A stretch of DNA of 40,305 nucleotides from a bacterium (GCA_030693295.1 JAUYAT010000026.1:1-40305), one strand, 5' to 3'; positions 1-8,820 are shown, counted from the stretch's first letter. Notes: a model not told the origin generated them from the sequence alone. Numbers and translations are program-made.

Positions 1-151
1 CAACTATTTGTCAAAGGTTTTAGACATAAATGTTATTATCGGCAACCCCTGGGACAGGATTTCCTATCCCGTTGATTTAAAGCTGGTGCTGGATGAAATA
101 GGGCCGCGAATGTCAACCGCCGTCGGCCTGGCAATGCGGCAGATAGAATAA
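1..151 (+). CDS. pilM: Type IV pilus assembly protein PilM, C-terminal end only
   Basis: The left edge cuts this gene. The readable frame starts at base 2 and ends at TAA 149-151, giving 49 residues. They include GNPWDRI and EIGPRMSTAVGLAMR, which resemble the end of PilM, an actin-like cytoplasmic protein that binds the N-terminus of PilN and links the pilus inner-membrane platform to the motor. The assignment rests on this short tail plus the pilN-pilO-pilB genes that follow. The unusual point is that pilN does not come next: two unrelated genes (174-3547) lie in between. Confidence 0.75.
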   Translation, partial: NYLSKVLDINVIIGNPWDRISYPVDLKLVLDEIGPRMSTAVGLAMRQIE

Positions 152-173
152 AATTAATATAAAACACGGCATT

Positions 174-3100
174 ATGAAAAAATCACCATTAATCGGTATC
201 GTTGTTTTTATTTTTTTTCTTTTTATCGCTCTTTCTCCATATTCCTTTTTTGATGGGAAAATAAATCAACTTAACGCTGAAGTTGTTATTAAAAATTATG
301 AGCACATTAAAAATGATACAATCTGGACAGCCGAAAAAGGCCCATATTTGATTGAAGGATTTAGCCGTGTGTTTAATGGGGTTAAATTAACTATTAAACA
401 GGGAACAATAGTAAAACTATATGAAAAGGCCGCTCTTTATACCAGCGGTGAACTAATTATTGAAGGCGCGGAGGAAAGCCCTGTTATTTTCACTTCAATT
501 TATGATGATGAAGTCGGTAGTGATAACAGTCCTTGGACTGTTCAATCGCCGAAGCCGGGTAGCTGGGGGACTTTGGGCTTGCAAGATGGCGGCAATTTAA
601 CCATTGATCACGCGGTATTCAAATATGGCGGATTGGATCCGGCATGGGTCAATGGATTAAAAGCTGGAGTTATTTTCGCTTGGAGCGGCGCGGTTAATAT
701 AACCAACTCAGAATTTACGGAAAACATAAGGGCTCTGAATAATTATTGGAATTATTATCCTGTATCAATTCATAATTCCAAAATATACAATAATCAATTA
801 GGCGGAATTCGCAATAACTCATATGTTATGGTTGACGCCGTTAATAATTGGTGGGGGCATAATTCAGGGCCATATCATGAAACTTTAAATCCAGACGGGC
901 AAGGCGATGCAATCCAAGGCATAGGAAGAGTCCATATTTTATTTGATCCTTGGATTGGCAAGAAAGAGAAAAAAGATCCGGTGATTATCGTGCCGGGGAT
1001 TATGGGGAGCTATTTATATAATCAAATCGGCGAAGAAGTATGGCCCGCGATTGATAAAATGATAGTTGACCCTTGGGATAATTATTTAAATGAGTTAACT
1101 TTACCGGGAGATGGCATTCCGATAGGAAATTCAATATTAATGCCGGATGGCATATTCAGAAAAATTGTTAACAAAGATTTTTTTCAAGGATTGATTGACG
1201 AACTCGTAAATAACGGTTATCAAGAAGGAGAAAATTTATTTGTTTTTCCTTATGATTGGCGCTGGGATTTGAATTGGACCGCTGGAGTTGACCCAATTCC
1301 GCAGGTACAATCATTGGCTGAGAAAGTAATAGAAGTAAAAAATCAAACCGGGGCTGATAAAGTAAATATTATCGCTCATAGTATGGGCGGCTTAATCGCC
1401 AAAAAATATATTAAAGATTATGGCGATAATTCAGTAAATAAATTCATTGATATTGCCACTCCGCATTTAGGCGCGCCTAAAGCTTTTAAGATTTTGATGT
1501 ATGGAGATGATATGAATTTAAATGTTTTAGGAAGAAGTATATTAAATCCAGAAAGAATAAAAAATATCTCACAAAACTTTCCATCCGTCTATCAACTTTT
1601 ACCAAGCCAAAATTATTTTAGTGAAGATGATCAAGATTATGCCTATTATATTTACGATATGCATGATTTAGATAATAATGGAATTAAAGGCAGGTTAAAT
1701 TATGATCAGTCAATAGAATTTATGAAAAACACCGGCAGAAATGAGCATTTATTAGGATTTAATAATACTTTACATAGTAATTTAGATAATTATTCGCCGC
1801 AGCAAGACAATATCACAACTTTTAACATTGTCGGCTGCGGCAGCCCGACCATTGGCCAAATTTTTGTCATGAATAAAGACAAGTCAGGCAAATATGAATA
1901 CGGCCTAAAATATATTAACGGAGATGAAACAGTGCCTTTAAGAAGCGCCGGCGTATTGGCGGCAGATGATACTTATTTTGCGATAGACGCTAAACACGCT
2001 TATTTGCCAAGCGCTAACGGAGTAAGACAATTAATTTCAGCTATGTTAAAAGGCGAGCAAGACTCTTTCAATTATCAAGATTATAATAATTTAACCAAGG
2101 ATTTAAATAATTGCGGTTTTAGCGGCACGCAAATCAGCTTTCACAGCCCGATAGAATTGCATGTTTACGATGAAAATAATAATCATTTAGGGCCGGATAC
2201 AAACGGCGATATTGAGATGGGTATTGAAGGCGCGCAGTATGATATTATTGAAAACAATAAATTTGCTTTTCTGCCAGAAGGCCATATTTATAAAATAATC
2301 GGCAAAGCGACTGGCGCGGGAAGTTTTAACGCCAGAATCCAGACTGTTAATAATAATCAATACGAGCAAACAGTTTATTATAATGAAGTGCCATTAGATA
2401 ATGTGAACGCTAATGTACAATTTACAATATGCGACAATCAAGAAGATTATCAAATGCAAATTGATCAGGACGGCGATCAATCCTTTGAGCAAGTTATTGA
2501 GCCAAGCTCAATTTTAAACCAAACGGAAAGCCAGGATTTAGTAAAGCCGGAAACAGAATTAATTATTACAGGCGAGCGAAGTATTGATAATAAGTATATT
2601 AACAACGTTTTAGCGGAATTAACGGCAAAAGACAATAAAGACGGCTCAGGGGTTTTAAAAACCGAATATAGTTTGGATAGCGGCCAAACATGGATAATTT
2701 ATAAGGAGCCGTTTATTTTAGACCAAGCCGGCGAGCATTCTATTTTATACAATTCAACCGATAGAGCCGGAAACATTGAAGAAGCAAAAGAATTAATTAT
2801 TGAAATAAAAAATATTAACATTGAAACTGTTATTAAAGAAATAGAAATGTTTTATAATAAGGGCATGATAACCAAAAAGATGGTTGAACGGCAATTAATA
2901 AATAAATTAAATTGGATTAAAAAATATATTGGAAGATACGGCAAAAAAGAAATTAGGCGGGAAAAAATATTTGTTCGCATTTTAGAAAAATGTGAACAAA
3001 GAAAACCGGAAAATTGGTGCGAAGAAAAACTGGTCGGCAAGTTTGATAAAACAGGTTATAAACTTAATCAAATTCATCAAAAAATTATTATCAAACAATA

Positions 3101-3209
3101 TCAAAGCATTTTAAAATTGTTAAAGCATTACAGCCAAAAACAATGGATTAGTGATTGGGCTTATGCTATAATTAAAGAAGACATTGAATATTTAATAAAT
3201 AATTTATAG
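174..3209 (+). CDS. Secreted beta-helix / LCAT-like alpha/beta-hydrolase (lipase or acyltransferase)
   Basis: A 1,011-residue exported protein. Residues 1-26 form a signal peptide or N-terminal anchor. Residues about 60-255 look like a short parallel beta-helix (short N-rich strands, NITNSEF, NNWWGHNSGP). Residues 268-625 are an alpha/beta-hydrolase of the lecithin:cholesterol acyltransferase type: PGIMGS near 274, a YDWRWD block at 360-365, nucleophile Ser403 in AHSMGG, probable acid Asp584 in GDETVP and His608 in KHAYLP. An Ig-like domain covers about 790-880, and a charged helical tail runs to the end. It probably hydrolyses or transfers acyl chains of lipids outside the cell; the substrate is inferred, not shown. 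It starts 22 bp after pilM and interrupts the pil operon. It has no clear ribosome binding site and appears more AT-rich than its neighbours, consistent with insertion or transfer. Confidence 0.8.
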   Translation: MKKSPLIGIVVFIFFLFIALSPYSFFDGKINQLNAEVVIKNYEHIKNDTIWTAEKGPYLIEGFSRVFNGVKLTIKQGTIVKLYEKAALYTSGELIIEGAEESPVIFTSIYDDEVGSDNSPWTVQSPKPGSWGTLGLQDGGNLTIDHAVFKYGGLDPAWVNGLKAGVIFAWSGAVNITNSEFTENIRALNNYWNYYPVSIHNSKIYNNQLGGIRNNSYVMVDAVNNWWGHNSGPYHETLNPDGQGDAIQGIGRVHILFDPWIGKKEKKDPVIIVPGIMGSYLYNQIGEEVWPAIDKMIVDPWDNYLNELTLPGDGIPIGNSILMPDGIFRKIVNKDFFQGLIDELVNNGYQEGENLFVFPYDWRWDLNWTAGVDPIPQVQSLAEKVIEVKNQTGADKVNIIAHSMGGLIAKKYIKDYGDNSVNKFIDIATPHLGAPKAFKILMYGDDMNLNVLGRSILNPERIKNISQNFPSVYQLLPSQNYFSEDDQDYAYYIYDMHDLDNNGIKGRLNYDQSIEFMKNTGRNEHLLGFNNTLHSNLDNYSPQQDNITTFNIVGCGSPTIGQIFVMNKDKSGKYEYGLKYINGDETVPLRSAGVLAADDTYFAIDAKHAYLPSANGVRQLISAMLKGEQDSFNYQDYNNLTKDLNNCGFSGTQISFHSPIELHVYDENNNHLGPDTNGDIEMGIEGAQYDIIENNKFAFLPEGHIYKIIGKATGAGSFNARIQTVNNNQYEQTVYYNEVPLDNVNANVQFTICDNQEDYQMQIDQDGDQSFEQVIEPSSILNQTESQDLVKPETELIITGERSIDNKYINNVLAELTAKDNKDGSGVLKTEYSLDSGQTWIIYKEPFILDQAGEHSILYNSTDRAGNIEEAKELIIEIKNINIETVIKEIEMFYNKGMITKKMVERQLINKLNWIKKYIGRYGKKEIRREKIFVRILEKCEQRKPENWCEEKLVGKFDKTGYKLNQIHQKIIIKQYQSILKLLKHYSQKQWISDWAYAIIKEDIEYLINNL

Positions 3210-3220
3210 AAAGGAGAAAT
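3209..3220 (+). promoter_or_regulatory. Strong Shine-Dalgarno for the 106-aa membrane protein
   Basis: AAAGGAG lies about 9 bases before ATG 3227, directly after the lipase stop. Most genes in the window lack such a site, so this supports the start and fits the lipase and its follower being a separate cassette. Confidence 0.6.
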
Positions 3221-3226
3221 TTTTAT

Positions 3227-3547
3227 ATGGAAAATATATTTAACAAAAATAAATTAGTTATTTGTTCTGTATTATTTTGGGTTTTATTCTTTATTTGTCC
3301 GTTAATAATTTTAAGATTTACAACATTGATTCATGATTTTGGATGGTATTTATTATATTATCTTTTTCTCTTTCCGCTGTTTTTCGTGCTAGTTATATTT
3401 TTTACAAAAAAATATAAAAAGAATAATAATTACAAGAAAGTGATTTCGTCAGATATTGTTGTTTTATTTATAGGATATATTTTTTTAATAATTTATTTTT
3501 ATAGATTAATTGTAATAGCATTTGAAAAATCTAGTTTTCCGTTTTAA
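3227..3547 (+). CDS. Small hydrophobic membrane protein, function unknown
   Basis: This 106-residue protein is not recognised. It has three likely membrane segments (about residues 10-30, 37-60 and 73-95), with a lysine/asparagine-rich loop (KKYKKNNNYKK) between the second and third. It starts 17 bp after the lipase with a good Shine-Dalgarno site, so the two are probably co-transcribed. It is very AT-rich. It might assist export or anchoring of the lipase or give immunity to it, but nothing in the sequence shows this. The 90 bp before pilN hold no further signal that I can see. Confidence 0.6.
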   Translation: MENIFNKNKLVICSVLFWVLFFICPLIILRFTTLIHDFGWYLLYYLFLFPLFFVLVIFFTKKYKKNNNYKKVISSDIVVLFIGYIFLIIYFYRLIVIAFEKSSFPF

Positions 3548-3637
3548 TAAATAATTCATAGGAAGAAGGAAAATTTTATACGGATAGAGTAAATACAAAA
3601 AAATTAATTTATTATTTTGTGCCATAGTCTAAGCATT

Positions 3638-4633
3638 ATGAAAAAAATTGATTTATTATCAAATAAAGACGATGATATTGATGGTTTGGAAAGCGATAAT
3701 GAAAATAAAACAAAAAAAGAAATAATATGGTCTGAACCGGATGAAAAAGAAGAATCAACGGATAAAAGAGGGTTGCTCTCCGGCTGGCTTTCTTTTTTTA
3801 AGAGAGCCGGTAAAGAAAATCGTCCGGATAAAAATCGTCTTAGAGATTCGCGCCGCGAATTAATAAAGTTGATTAAAAGCGAAAATGATCAGGGGGAAGT
3901 TTTTGCCGGAGCTAAAAGCAAGAGAAGCAAAGAACCGGAAAAAAACGAAGCCGAAGAACCGGAAAAAAAGCTGAAGAAGCCGAATAAAATAAATAAAAGC
4001 AAGCCCAAAAGCGAAATATTAATTCCATGCAAGCCGAAAAAAGCGCGAGACGAATCAAGACCGACAAAATGGGAAAAACTCAGTATCATGGGGACTAATC
4101 TGATAAAAGGGGAGGTAATTTCTTTTTTTGACTGGCGGAAAAAAATTTCAGTGTTGTTAATCGCCGCGATTTCGGCTTTTTTAATAATAGCCGTTGTTTA
4201 CGGCGGCTTAATTTTTTTGGAAAACAAGGAAATAAATAAAGGCCGATATTTTGTTGATAAAATCAATGAAATGAACCAAAGTATCGGACAAGCCAAAGAT
4301 TACATAAAAGAAATTCTAATTTTTAAAGAAAAGATGAAATTGGCGGACGAACTTCTCGGCCGGCATATTTATTGGACTGATTTTTTTGAATTTTTAGAAA
4401 AAAATACCTTGGCGGATGTCTATTATTCCGGATTTTCCGGAAATATTGGCGGCGAATATACATTATCCGCCACAGCCAAAAGCTTTAGCGCCATTGCCCA
4501 ACAAACCAAAACAATGAGAGGCGACAGCGACATTACGCGAGCCGAAGTAAGCGGCGGGCAATCGTCGGCAGAGGGAGGCGGTGTTGGCTTTCAGTTGGAA
4601 TTATCAGTCAACCCGGATATTTTCAAAAAATAA
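3638..4633 (+). CDS. pilN: PilN-like type IV pilus inner-membrane platform protein with long N-terminal extension
   Basis: PilN pairs with PilO in the inner membrane, and its N-terminal peptide docks into PilM. I chose ATG 3638 over the upstream TTG at 3617 because the protein then begins MKKIDLLS, which resembles the PilM-binding motif (INLLP-like) expected at a PilN N-terminus. From ATG 3638 the protein has 331 residues: a very charged, probably disordered cytoplasmic stretch to about 160, one membrane helix at about 170-194, a short coiled coil, then a PilN-like domain (RHIYWTDFFEFLE). Ordinary PilN proteins are close to 200 residues and have only a few residues before the membrane helix, so the roughly 160-residue cytoplasmic extension is unusual. 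PilO follows after 5 bp. Confidence 0.75.
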   Translation: MKKIDLLSNKDDDIDGLESDNENKTKKEIIWSEPDEKEESTDKRGLLSGWLSFFKRAGKENRPDKNRLRDSRRELIKLIKSENDQGEVFAGAKSKRSKEPEKNEAEEPEKKLKKPNKINKSKPKSEILIPCKPKKARDESRPTKWEKLSIMGTNLIKGEVISFFDWRKKISVLLIAAISAFLIIAVVYGGLIFLENKEINKGRYFVDKINEMNQSIGQAKDYIKEILIFKEKMKLADELLGRHIYWTDFFEFLEKNTLADVYYSGFSGNIGGEYTLSATAKSFSAIAQQTKTMRGDSDITRAEVSGGQSSAEGGGVGFQLELSVNPDIFKK

Positions 4634-4638
4634 TATAT

Positions 4639-5466
4639 ATGCATAATATTAAAATAACAGAAAACAACAATGAACAGTTGAAACAGAAAGTAAACAGTTT
4701 TTTAATTAAATATTTTAATTTATTGGCGATTGCTCTGGCGGCAATAATTTTAATCGTTGGATTTTTTTTACTGATTAAGCCCAAATATAATAAAATTTCC
4801 CGAGAAATCAGGCTGTCAAACGAAAGCAGTGAAAGTAAATACAATGCCGCCTTTGATCATTTAGCCCGGTTAAACAAGTTAAAAACGGAGTATGAGAAGA
4901 TAAGCCCCGAAGGTATAAAAAAAATTGAAATTATGCTGCCAAGCGAAAAATTTTACGAAGAACAGTTTGTCCAATTGGAATCAATTGTTTTAAAAAACGG
5001 ATTGCTTTTAACCTCCATGCAGATAAGCCCCGAGGGGCTTATCTCGGGGAAAGAAAGCGCCGCCGTTGCCAAAGCGCGAAATAATCAGCCGGAAAAAAAT
5101 AAGGCGGCTGAAGCCGGCCTGCCCGAAGAAGTTACGAAAATAAAAATCGCGATGAACGTAGCGGGCGTTGATTATCTTAGTTTAAAAAATTTGCTTTACG
5201 CTTTGGAAAATAATTTACAGTTGATGGACATAACAAATTTAAGCTTTTCTCCGGACCAGAAAGGCGCTACTTTTGAAATGCTCGCTTATTATTTTGTTTC
5301 CGGAGCGAATAATGAAAGCGATACGAATGTTTTAAACACAGGCATTTTTGACAACCCTAAATTTCAAGCGCTTAAAGAAAGCGGCGCCGGCGCCGGCGGC
5401 GGCGCTGTCGGCAAAAGAAATCCATTTGAGCCGTCTGATAAAGAGAAAAGTAATGAAAAGAAATAA
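4639..5466 (+). CDS. pilO: PilO-like type IV pilus inner-membrane platform protein
   Basis: A 275-residue bitopic protein. The cytoplasmic N-terminus is about 25 residues, the membrane helix is at about 27-47, then comes a coiled coil to about 90 and a ferredoxin-like periplasmic-type domain, ending in a G/A-rich stretch with NPFEP. The family forms heterodimers with PilN and transmits force between motor and fibre. Position and topology support the call; sequence conservation in this family is low. A perfect 11-bp hairpin (5021-5044) lies inside the coding sequence and encodes ISPEGLIS. The same sequence start recurs near 4898, encoding KISPEG. PilB begins 9 bp downstream. Confidence 0.75.
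   Translation: MHNIKITENNNEQLKQKVNSFLIKYFNLLAIALAAIILIVGFFLLIKPKYNKISREIRLSNESSESKYNAAFDHLARLNKLKTEYEKISPEGIKKIEIMLPSEKFYEEQFVQLESIVLKNGLLLTSMQISPEGLISGKESAAVAKARNNQPEKNKAAEAGLPEEVTKIKIAMNVAGVDYLSLKNLLYALENNLQLMDITNLSFSPDQKGATFEMLAYYFVSGANNESDTNVLNTGIFDNPKFQALKESGAGAGGGAVGKRNPFEPSDKEKSNEKK
5021..5044. repeat. Perfect palindrome inside pilO
   Basis: AGATAAGCCCC and its exact reverse complement flank a 2-base GA centre. It is in frame and adds no stop codon. A partial copy (AGATAAGCCCCGA) occurs about 120 bp upstream at 4898-4910. Confidence 0.8.
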
Positions 5467-5475
5467 TTTATTATT

Positions 5476-7221
5476 ATGAGCAAGCAAATTGAAATATTAA
5501 ATTTATTAATTCAGGAGAATCTGATCAGTTCGGAACAGTTAGTGAAGATAAAATCGCAATTAGACGGCGGCGGGAAGTCTATTGAAGATATTTTGCTTGA
5601 AAATAAAATGATTAATTCCGAAGAGTTCGCGAAAATCAAGGCCGGTGTCTTTAATCTGCCTTACGAGAATTTATCGGAAAAAAAAATAAGCGAGCAGGCC
5701 TTAGCCGTTATTCCCGCGGAGGTGGCGGAAAATTATAAGATTATTTGCTTTGATAAAAGCGATAAGGCGATTAAGATAGCAGTAATTGATCCGGATAATT
5801 TTAAAGCGATGGAAGCGGTTGATTTTTTGGCTAAAGAAGAAAAGCTGAGTGTTGAATATTATCTTGTTTCCAGCCAGAGTTTAAAAGCCGCCCATAAGCA
5901 ATATAAGACTTTTGGCAAGGAAATTTCTTCCGCCTTGGAAAAAAGAGCCGAGGAAGAGAAAGAAGAATTAAAAAAAACAGGGAAAACAGAAGAAAAGGAA
6001 TCAACGGAAATTACCAAAAGCGCGCCGGTGAGCAAAATCGTTTCGGTAATTATCCGCCATGCCGTAGAAGGGGGCGCCAGCGATATCCATATTGAGCCGC
6101 TGCAAAATGAATCCAGAGTCCGTTATCGCATTGACGGCATTTTGCAGACTTCTCTGATTTTGCCCAAAAATATCCATAATGCCGTAATCGCCAGAATCAA
6201 GGTTATAGCCAATTTAAAATTAGACGAAACGCGCATTCCGCAGGACGGGAGAATCAGATTGAATATTGAAGACAGGGAAATTGATTTTCGCGTTTCCACC
6301 CTTCCTTTGCTTGGCGCGGAAAAGGTGGTGATGAGAATTTTGGATGTGTCCAAGGAAGCGCCCACCTTGGAAAATCTTGGCTTTCAGGGGAGCGGCCTCA
6401 AAACCATATTGAAAAACATTAAGAAGACAGAAGGATTATTATTAGTTACCGGTCCGACGGGCTCGGGAAAGTCAACCACGCTTTATTCAATTATAAACAT
6501 GATTAATAAGGAAGGAATCAACATATCAACGCTGGAAGATCCTGTTGAATACCAGATAAAAGGCGCTAATCAGTCGCAAGCCAAGCCCGAGATCGGATAT
6601 ACTTTTGCCACCGGCTTGCGCAGTTTATTGCGCCAGGATCCGGACGTGATTATGGTCGGGGAAATCAGGGATGCTGAAACCGCCGAGTTAGCCATTCATT
6701 CCGCCCTAACCGGCCATTTTGTTTTTTCAACATTGCATACTATCAATGCGGTCGGCGCGATTACCAGATTAATAGATATGGAAGTAGAGCCGTTTTTATT
6801 GGGCTCAACATTGAATACGGTAATTGCTCAAAGATTGGGCAGAAAAATTTGTCCGCATTGCAAAGTTGAAGCAAAAATCCCCAAGGATTATTTAAATGAG
6901 ATTGAGAAGGAAATCGCCGAGATCCCAAGCGATTATTTGAAAGAGATGATTCCGGGGTTTGACATCGCGAAACTGGTGTTTTATAAAGGGAAAGGGTGCC
7001 CCAGATGCAGTAATTCCGGCTATAGCGGCAGATTATCCGTAGCCGAGGTGCTTGACATAAATGCAAAGCTGCAAAATATGATTATTGACGGCAAAAGCAT
7101 TATAAAAATGAAAGATATTAAAGAGAGCCAGAATTTTATCACTTTAAAGCAGGACGGCATTATTAAGGTCTTGCAAGGCGTTACCTCCATGGAGGAGATT
7201 TTAAGAGTAGTCTCCGCATAA
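5476..7221 (+). CDS. pilB: Type IV pilus extension ATPase PilB
   Basis: A 581-residue cytoplasmic secretion ATPase of the GspE/PilB family, which powers pilin polymerisation. An N-terminal GspE-type domain covers about 1-145 and a charged linker runs to about 185. The ATPase core has Walker A GPTGSGKS at 326-333, a Walker-B/Glu box VIMVGEIRD at 391-399 and a His box STLHT near 418-422. The tetracysteine zinc site, typical of extension ATPases and absent from PilT, is Cys459/462 and Cys508/511. All key residues are present and the length is normal. It lies in the pilN-pilO-pilB run, with a 9-bp gap from pilO. A MITE-like palindromic element separates it from the next gene. Confidence 0.95.
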   Translation: MSKQIEILNLLIQENLISSEQLVKIKSQLDGGGKSIEDILLENKMINSEEFAKIKAGVFNLPYENLSEKKISEQALAVIPAEVAENYKIICFDKSDKAIKIAVIDPDNFKAMEAVDFLAKEEKLSVEYYLVSSQSLKAAHKQYKTFGKEISSALEKRAEEEKEELKKTGKTEEKESTEITKSAPVSKIVSVIIRHAVEGGASDIHIEPLQNESRVRYRIDGILQTSLILPKNIHNAVIARIKVIANLKLDETRIPQDGRIRLNIEDREIDFRVSTLPLLGAEKVVMRILDVSKEAPTLENLGFQGSGLKTILKNIKKTEGLLLVTGPTGSGKSTTLYSIINMINKEGINISTLEDPVEYQIKGANQSQAKPEIGYTFATGLRSLLRQDPDVIMVGEIRDAETAELAIHSALTGHFVFSTLHTINAVGAITRLIDMEVEPFLLGSTLNTVIAQRLGRKICPHCKVEAKIPKDYLNEIEKEIAEIPSDYLKEMIPGFDIAKLVFYKGKGCPRCSNSGYSGRLSVAEVLDINAKLQNMIIDGKSIIKMKDIKESQNFITLKQDGIIKVLQGVTSMEEILRVVSA

Positions 7222-7231
7222 ATATAATTTG

Positions 7232-7359
7232 AGAGCGTTGAATAATTCAATTCTGTCATTCCCGCGAAAGCGGGAATCCAGATTTTATTCGCTTAACTCC
7301 TGGATTCCCGCTTTCGCGGGAATGACAATAGAGGGGTAAATTTAATTATTCAACAGTCT
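7232..7359. mobile_element. MITE/REP-like palindromic element, copy 1
   Basis: A 128-bp element. The outer inverted repeats are AGAGCGTTGAATAATT and AATTATTCAACAGTCT (14 of 16 complementary). Inside is a large hairpin with arms GTCATTCCCGCGAAAGCGGG...; each arm also carries its own small CCCGCGAAAGCGGG palindrome. A near-identical copy lies at 18583-18709. It has no coding capacity. The inner motif resembles the ATTCCC...GGGAAT type repeats (dRS3-like) known from other bacteria. Target-site duplications are not clear. Confidence 0.8.
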
Positions 7360-7380
7360 AAATTTACAAATAATAAACAT

Positions 7381-7761
7381 ATGACACAAAATAAAAAGAA
7401 AATTTTATTAATTGAAGACGATTCATTTTTAATCAGCATGTATACCACTAAATTTGAACTGGAAAATTTTGAAGTTGTCGCGGCCGAGGATGGCGAAAAG
7501 GGCCTGGGATTAGCCGCGGAGGAAAAGCCGGATATAATTTTGTTGGATATTTTATTGCCCAAGATGAACGGCTTTGAAGTCTTAAAAGAGCTTAAAAACA
7601 ATAAGAAAACCAGCCAAATCCCGGTAATTTTATTAACTAACTTAAGCCAAAAAAATGAGATTGAGCAGGGATTGGCTTTAGGCGCTCAGGATTATTTGAT
7701 TAAGGCCCATTTTATGCCCTCCGAGGTGATGGATAAGATAAAAAAGGTGTTAAATAAATAA
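7381..7761 (+). CDS. Single-domain response regulator (CheY/PilG-like receiver)
   Basis: A 126-residue stand-alone receiver domain. It shows the acidic pair in IEDDSF near residues 11-14, the phospho-acceptor Asp in LLDILLPKMNG near 57, the Thr/Ser position in LLTNLS and the invariant Lys in DYLIKAHF. There is no output domain, so it probably acts by protein contact. It is 4 bp from the following PilT-like gene and sits inside the pilus cluster, which suggests phospho-control of pilus motors as with PilG/PilH. No partner kinase is visible in the window. Confidence 0.9.
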   Translation: MTQNKKKILLIEDDSFLISMYTTKFELENFEVVAAEDGEKGLGLAAEEKPDIILLDILLPKMNGFEVLKELKNNKKTSQIPVILLTNLSQKNEIEQGLALGAQDYLIKAHFMPSEVMDKIKKVLNK

Positions 7762-7765
7762 ATAT

Positions 7766-8815
7766 ATGGAGGTGCCATCAATTTTTTTAAATAGAGTATT
7801 AGTTGAAGCGGCTAAAAAAAACGCCGCTTATTTGCATTTAACAGTCGGCAATCCGCCCATAATGAGGATTGACAATCAGCTTGTTGCCATGGAAGGCGAG
7901 AGTATTATCGCCGGCGAAACGTTGAATAAAATTATGGAATCATTTATGAGTAAAGATGAAATGGTTGAATTCAAAGAGAACAAAGAAGCCGTTTTGGTCA
8001 AGGATTTGGGCGGAAATTTTCGTTTCCGCATCAATGTTTTTTATCAAAAAAATATGCCGGCCATGTCCATTCATCATATTCCCGGCGTTATAAAAAGTTT
8101 GTCCGATTTGGGATTGCCGCCGGCCGCGCAAAATTTTACGAATTTTAATTCAGGCCTTTTGTTAATCGCCGGCTCTCATGGTTCGGGCAAAACTACCACT
8201 GCCGCTTCTTTTATTGAAGAGGTTAACAAAACCAGCGGTAAGCGCGTAATAACCCTGGAAGATCCGATTGAAAATCTGTTTGTCGGCAAGAAAAGCATTA
8301 TTGAGCAGAGGCAAATCGGCCGCGACGTGAAATCGGTGGTGGACGGTTTAAATTATTGCCTAATGGAAGATGTTGACATGGTTTACCTCGGCGAGATACG
8401 ACAGGAGCTGCCGATCGCCATGCCTCTTATTTTAGAGCTGTCAGCCGGCAACTGCTTGGTAATATTGGAAATGAATGTTGACAGCTCAATAAAAGCGATA
8501 GAAAAAATAGTGAATTCCGTTGATACTGAATTTATGACTGAGCCGTTCCGCTATAATTTAGCCGATGCTTTGATGGGAATTATAGTGCAAAAATTATTGC
8601 CTAAGCATGGCGGGGGAATGGTTTTGGCCGCTGAATTGCTTCTGGCGAATTCCGCGGTTAAATCGTTAATCAGGGAGGGCAAAGTATACCAGCTTGAAAG
8701 CATAATGCAAACCTCCAGAAGGGAAGGAATGATCAGTATGGAAAAGTCCATTGAAGAGCTGATTAAGTCCGGCGAAGTAAATCAACAAGCGATTAGCGAG
8801 AGCAGAGAAATGTAA
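7766..8815 (+). CDS. Degenerate PilT-like secretion ATPase paralogue
   Basis: A 349-residue PilT/GspE-family protein without the zinc tetracysteine, so it resembles retraction ATPases. Walker A is GSHGSGKT at 136-143, the Asp box LEDPIE is near 164-169, and the Walker-B region DMVYLGEIR lies at 204-212. The canonical His box (TGHLV.STLHT) is replaced by SAGNCLVILEMN at about 226-237, so the sensing histidine is lost. The normal LRQDPDVI before Walker B is also altered (CLMEDVDMV). It may bind ATP but hydrolyse it poorly, acting as a regulatory partner of PilB or of the canonical PilT at 39345. It starts 4 bp after the receiver gene, suggesting coupled translation. Confidence 0.8.
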   Translation: MEVPSIFLNRVLVEAAKKNAAYLHLTVGNPPIMRIDNQLVAMEGESIIAGETLNKIMESFMSKDEMVEFKENKEAVLVKDLGGNFRFRINVFYQKNMPAMSIHHIPGVIKSLSDLGLPPAAQNFTNFNSGLLLIAGSHGSGKTTTAASFIEEVNKTSGKRVITLEDPIENLFVGKKSIIEQRQIGRDVKSVVDGLNYCLMEDVDMVYLGEIRQELPIAMPLILELSAGNCLVILEMNVDSSIKAIEKIVNSVDTEFMTEPFRYNLADALMGIIVQKLLPKHGGGMVLAAELLLANSAVKSLIREGKVYQLESIMQTSRREGMISMEKSIEELIKSGEVNQQAISESREM

Positions 8816-8820
8816 CACAA

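Noticed and set aside
3617-3637. TTG start for pilN; similar TTG starts for ftsZ (13135) and the giant gene (19452)
   Set aside because: An ATG lies a few codons downstream in each case and gives the expected N-terminus; the ftsZ TTG lies inside the heptamer array and the giant-gene TTG directly after one.
3548-3637. A tRNA or small RNA between the 106-aa gene and pilN
   Set aside because: No cloverleaf, promoter or terminator is visible in these 90 AT-rich bases.
7222-7380. The palindromic element after pilB as a simple terminator
   Set aside because: A near-identical copy at 18583-18709 with shared outer inverted repeats shows it is a dispersed element; no T run follows the main hairpin.
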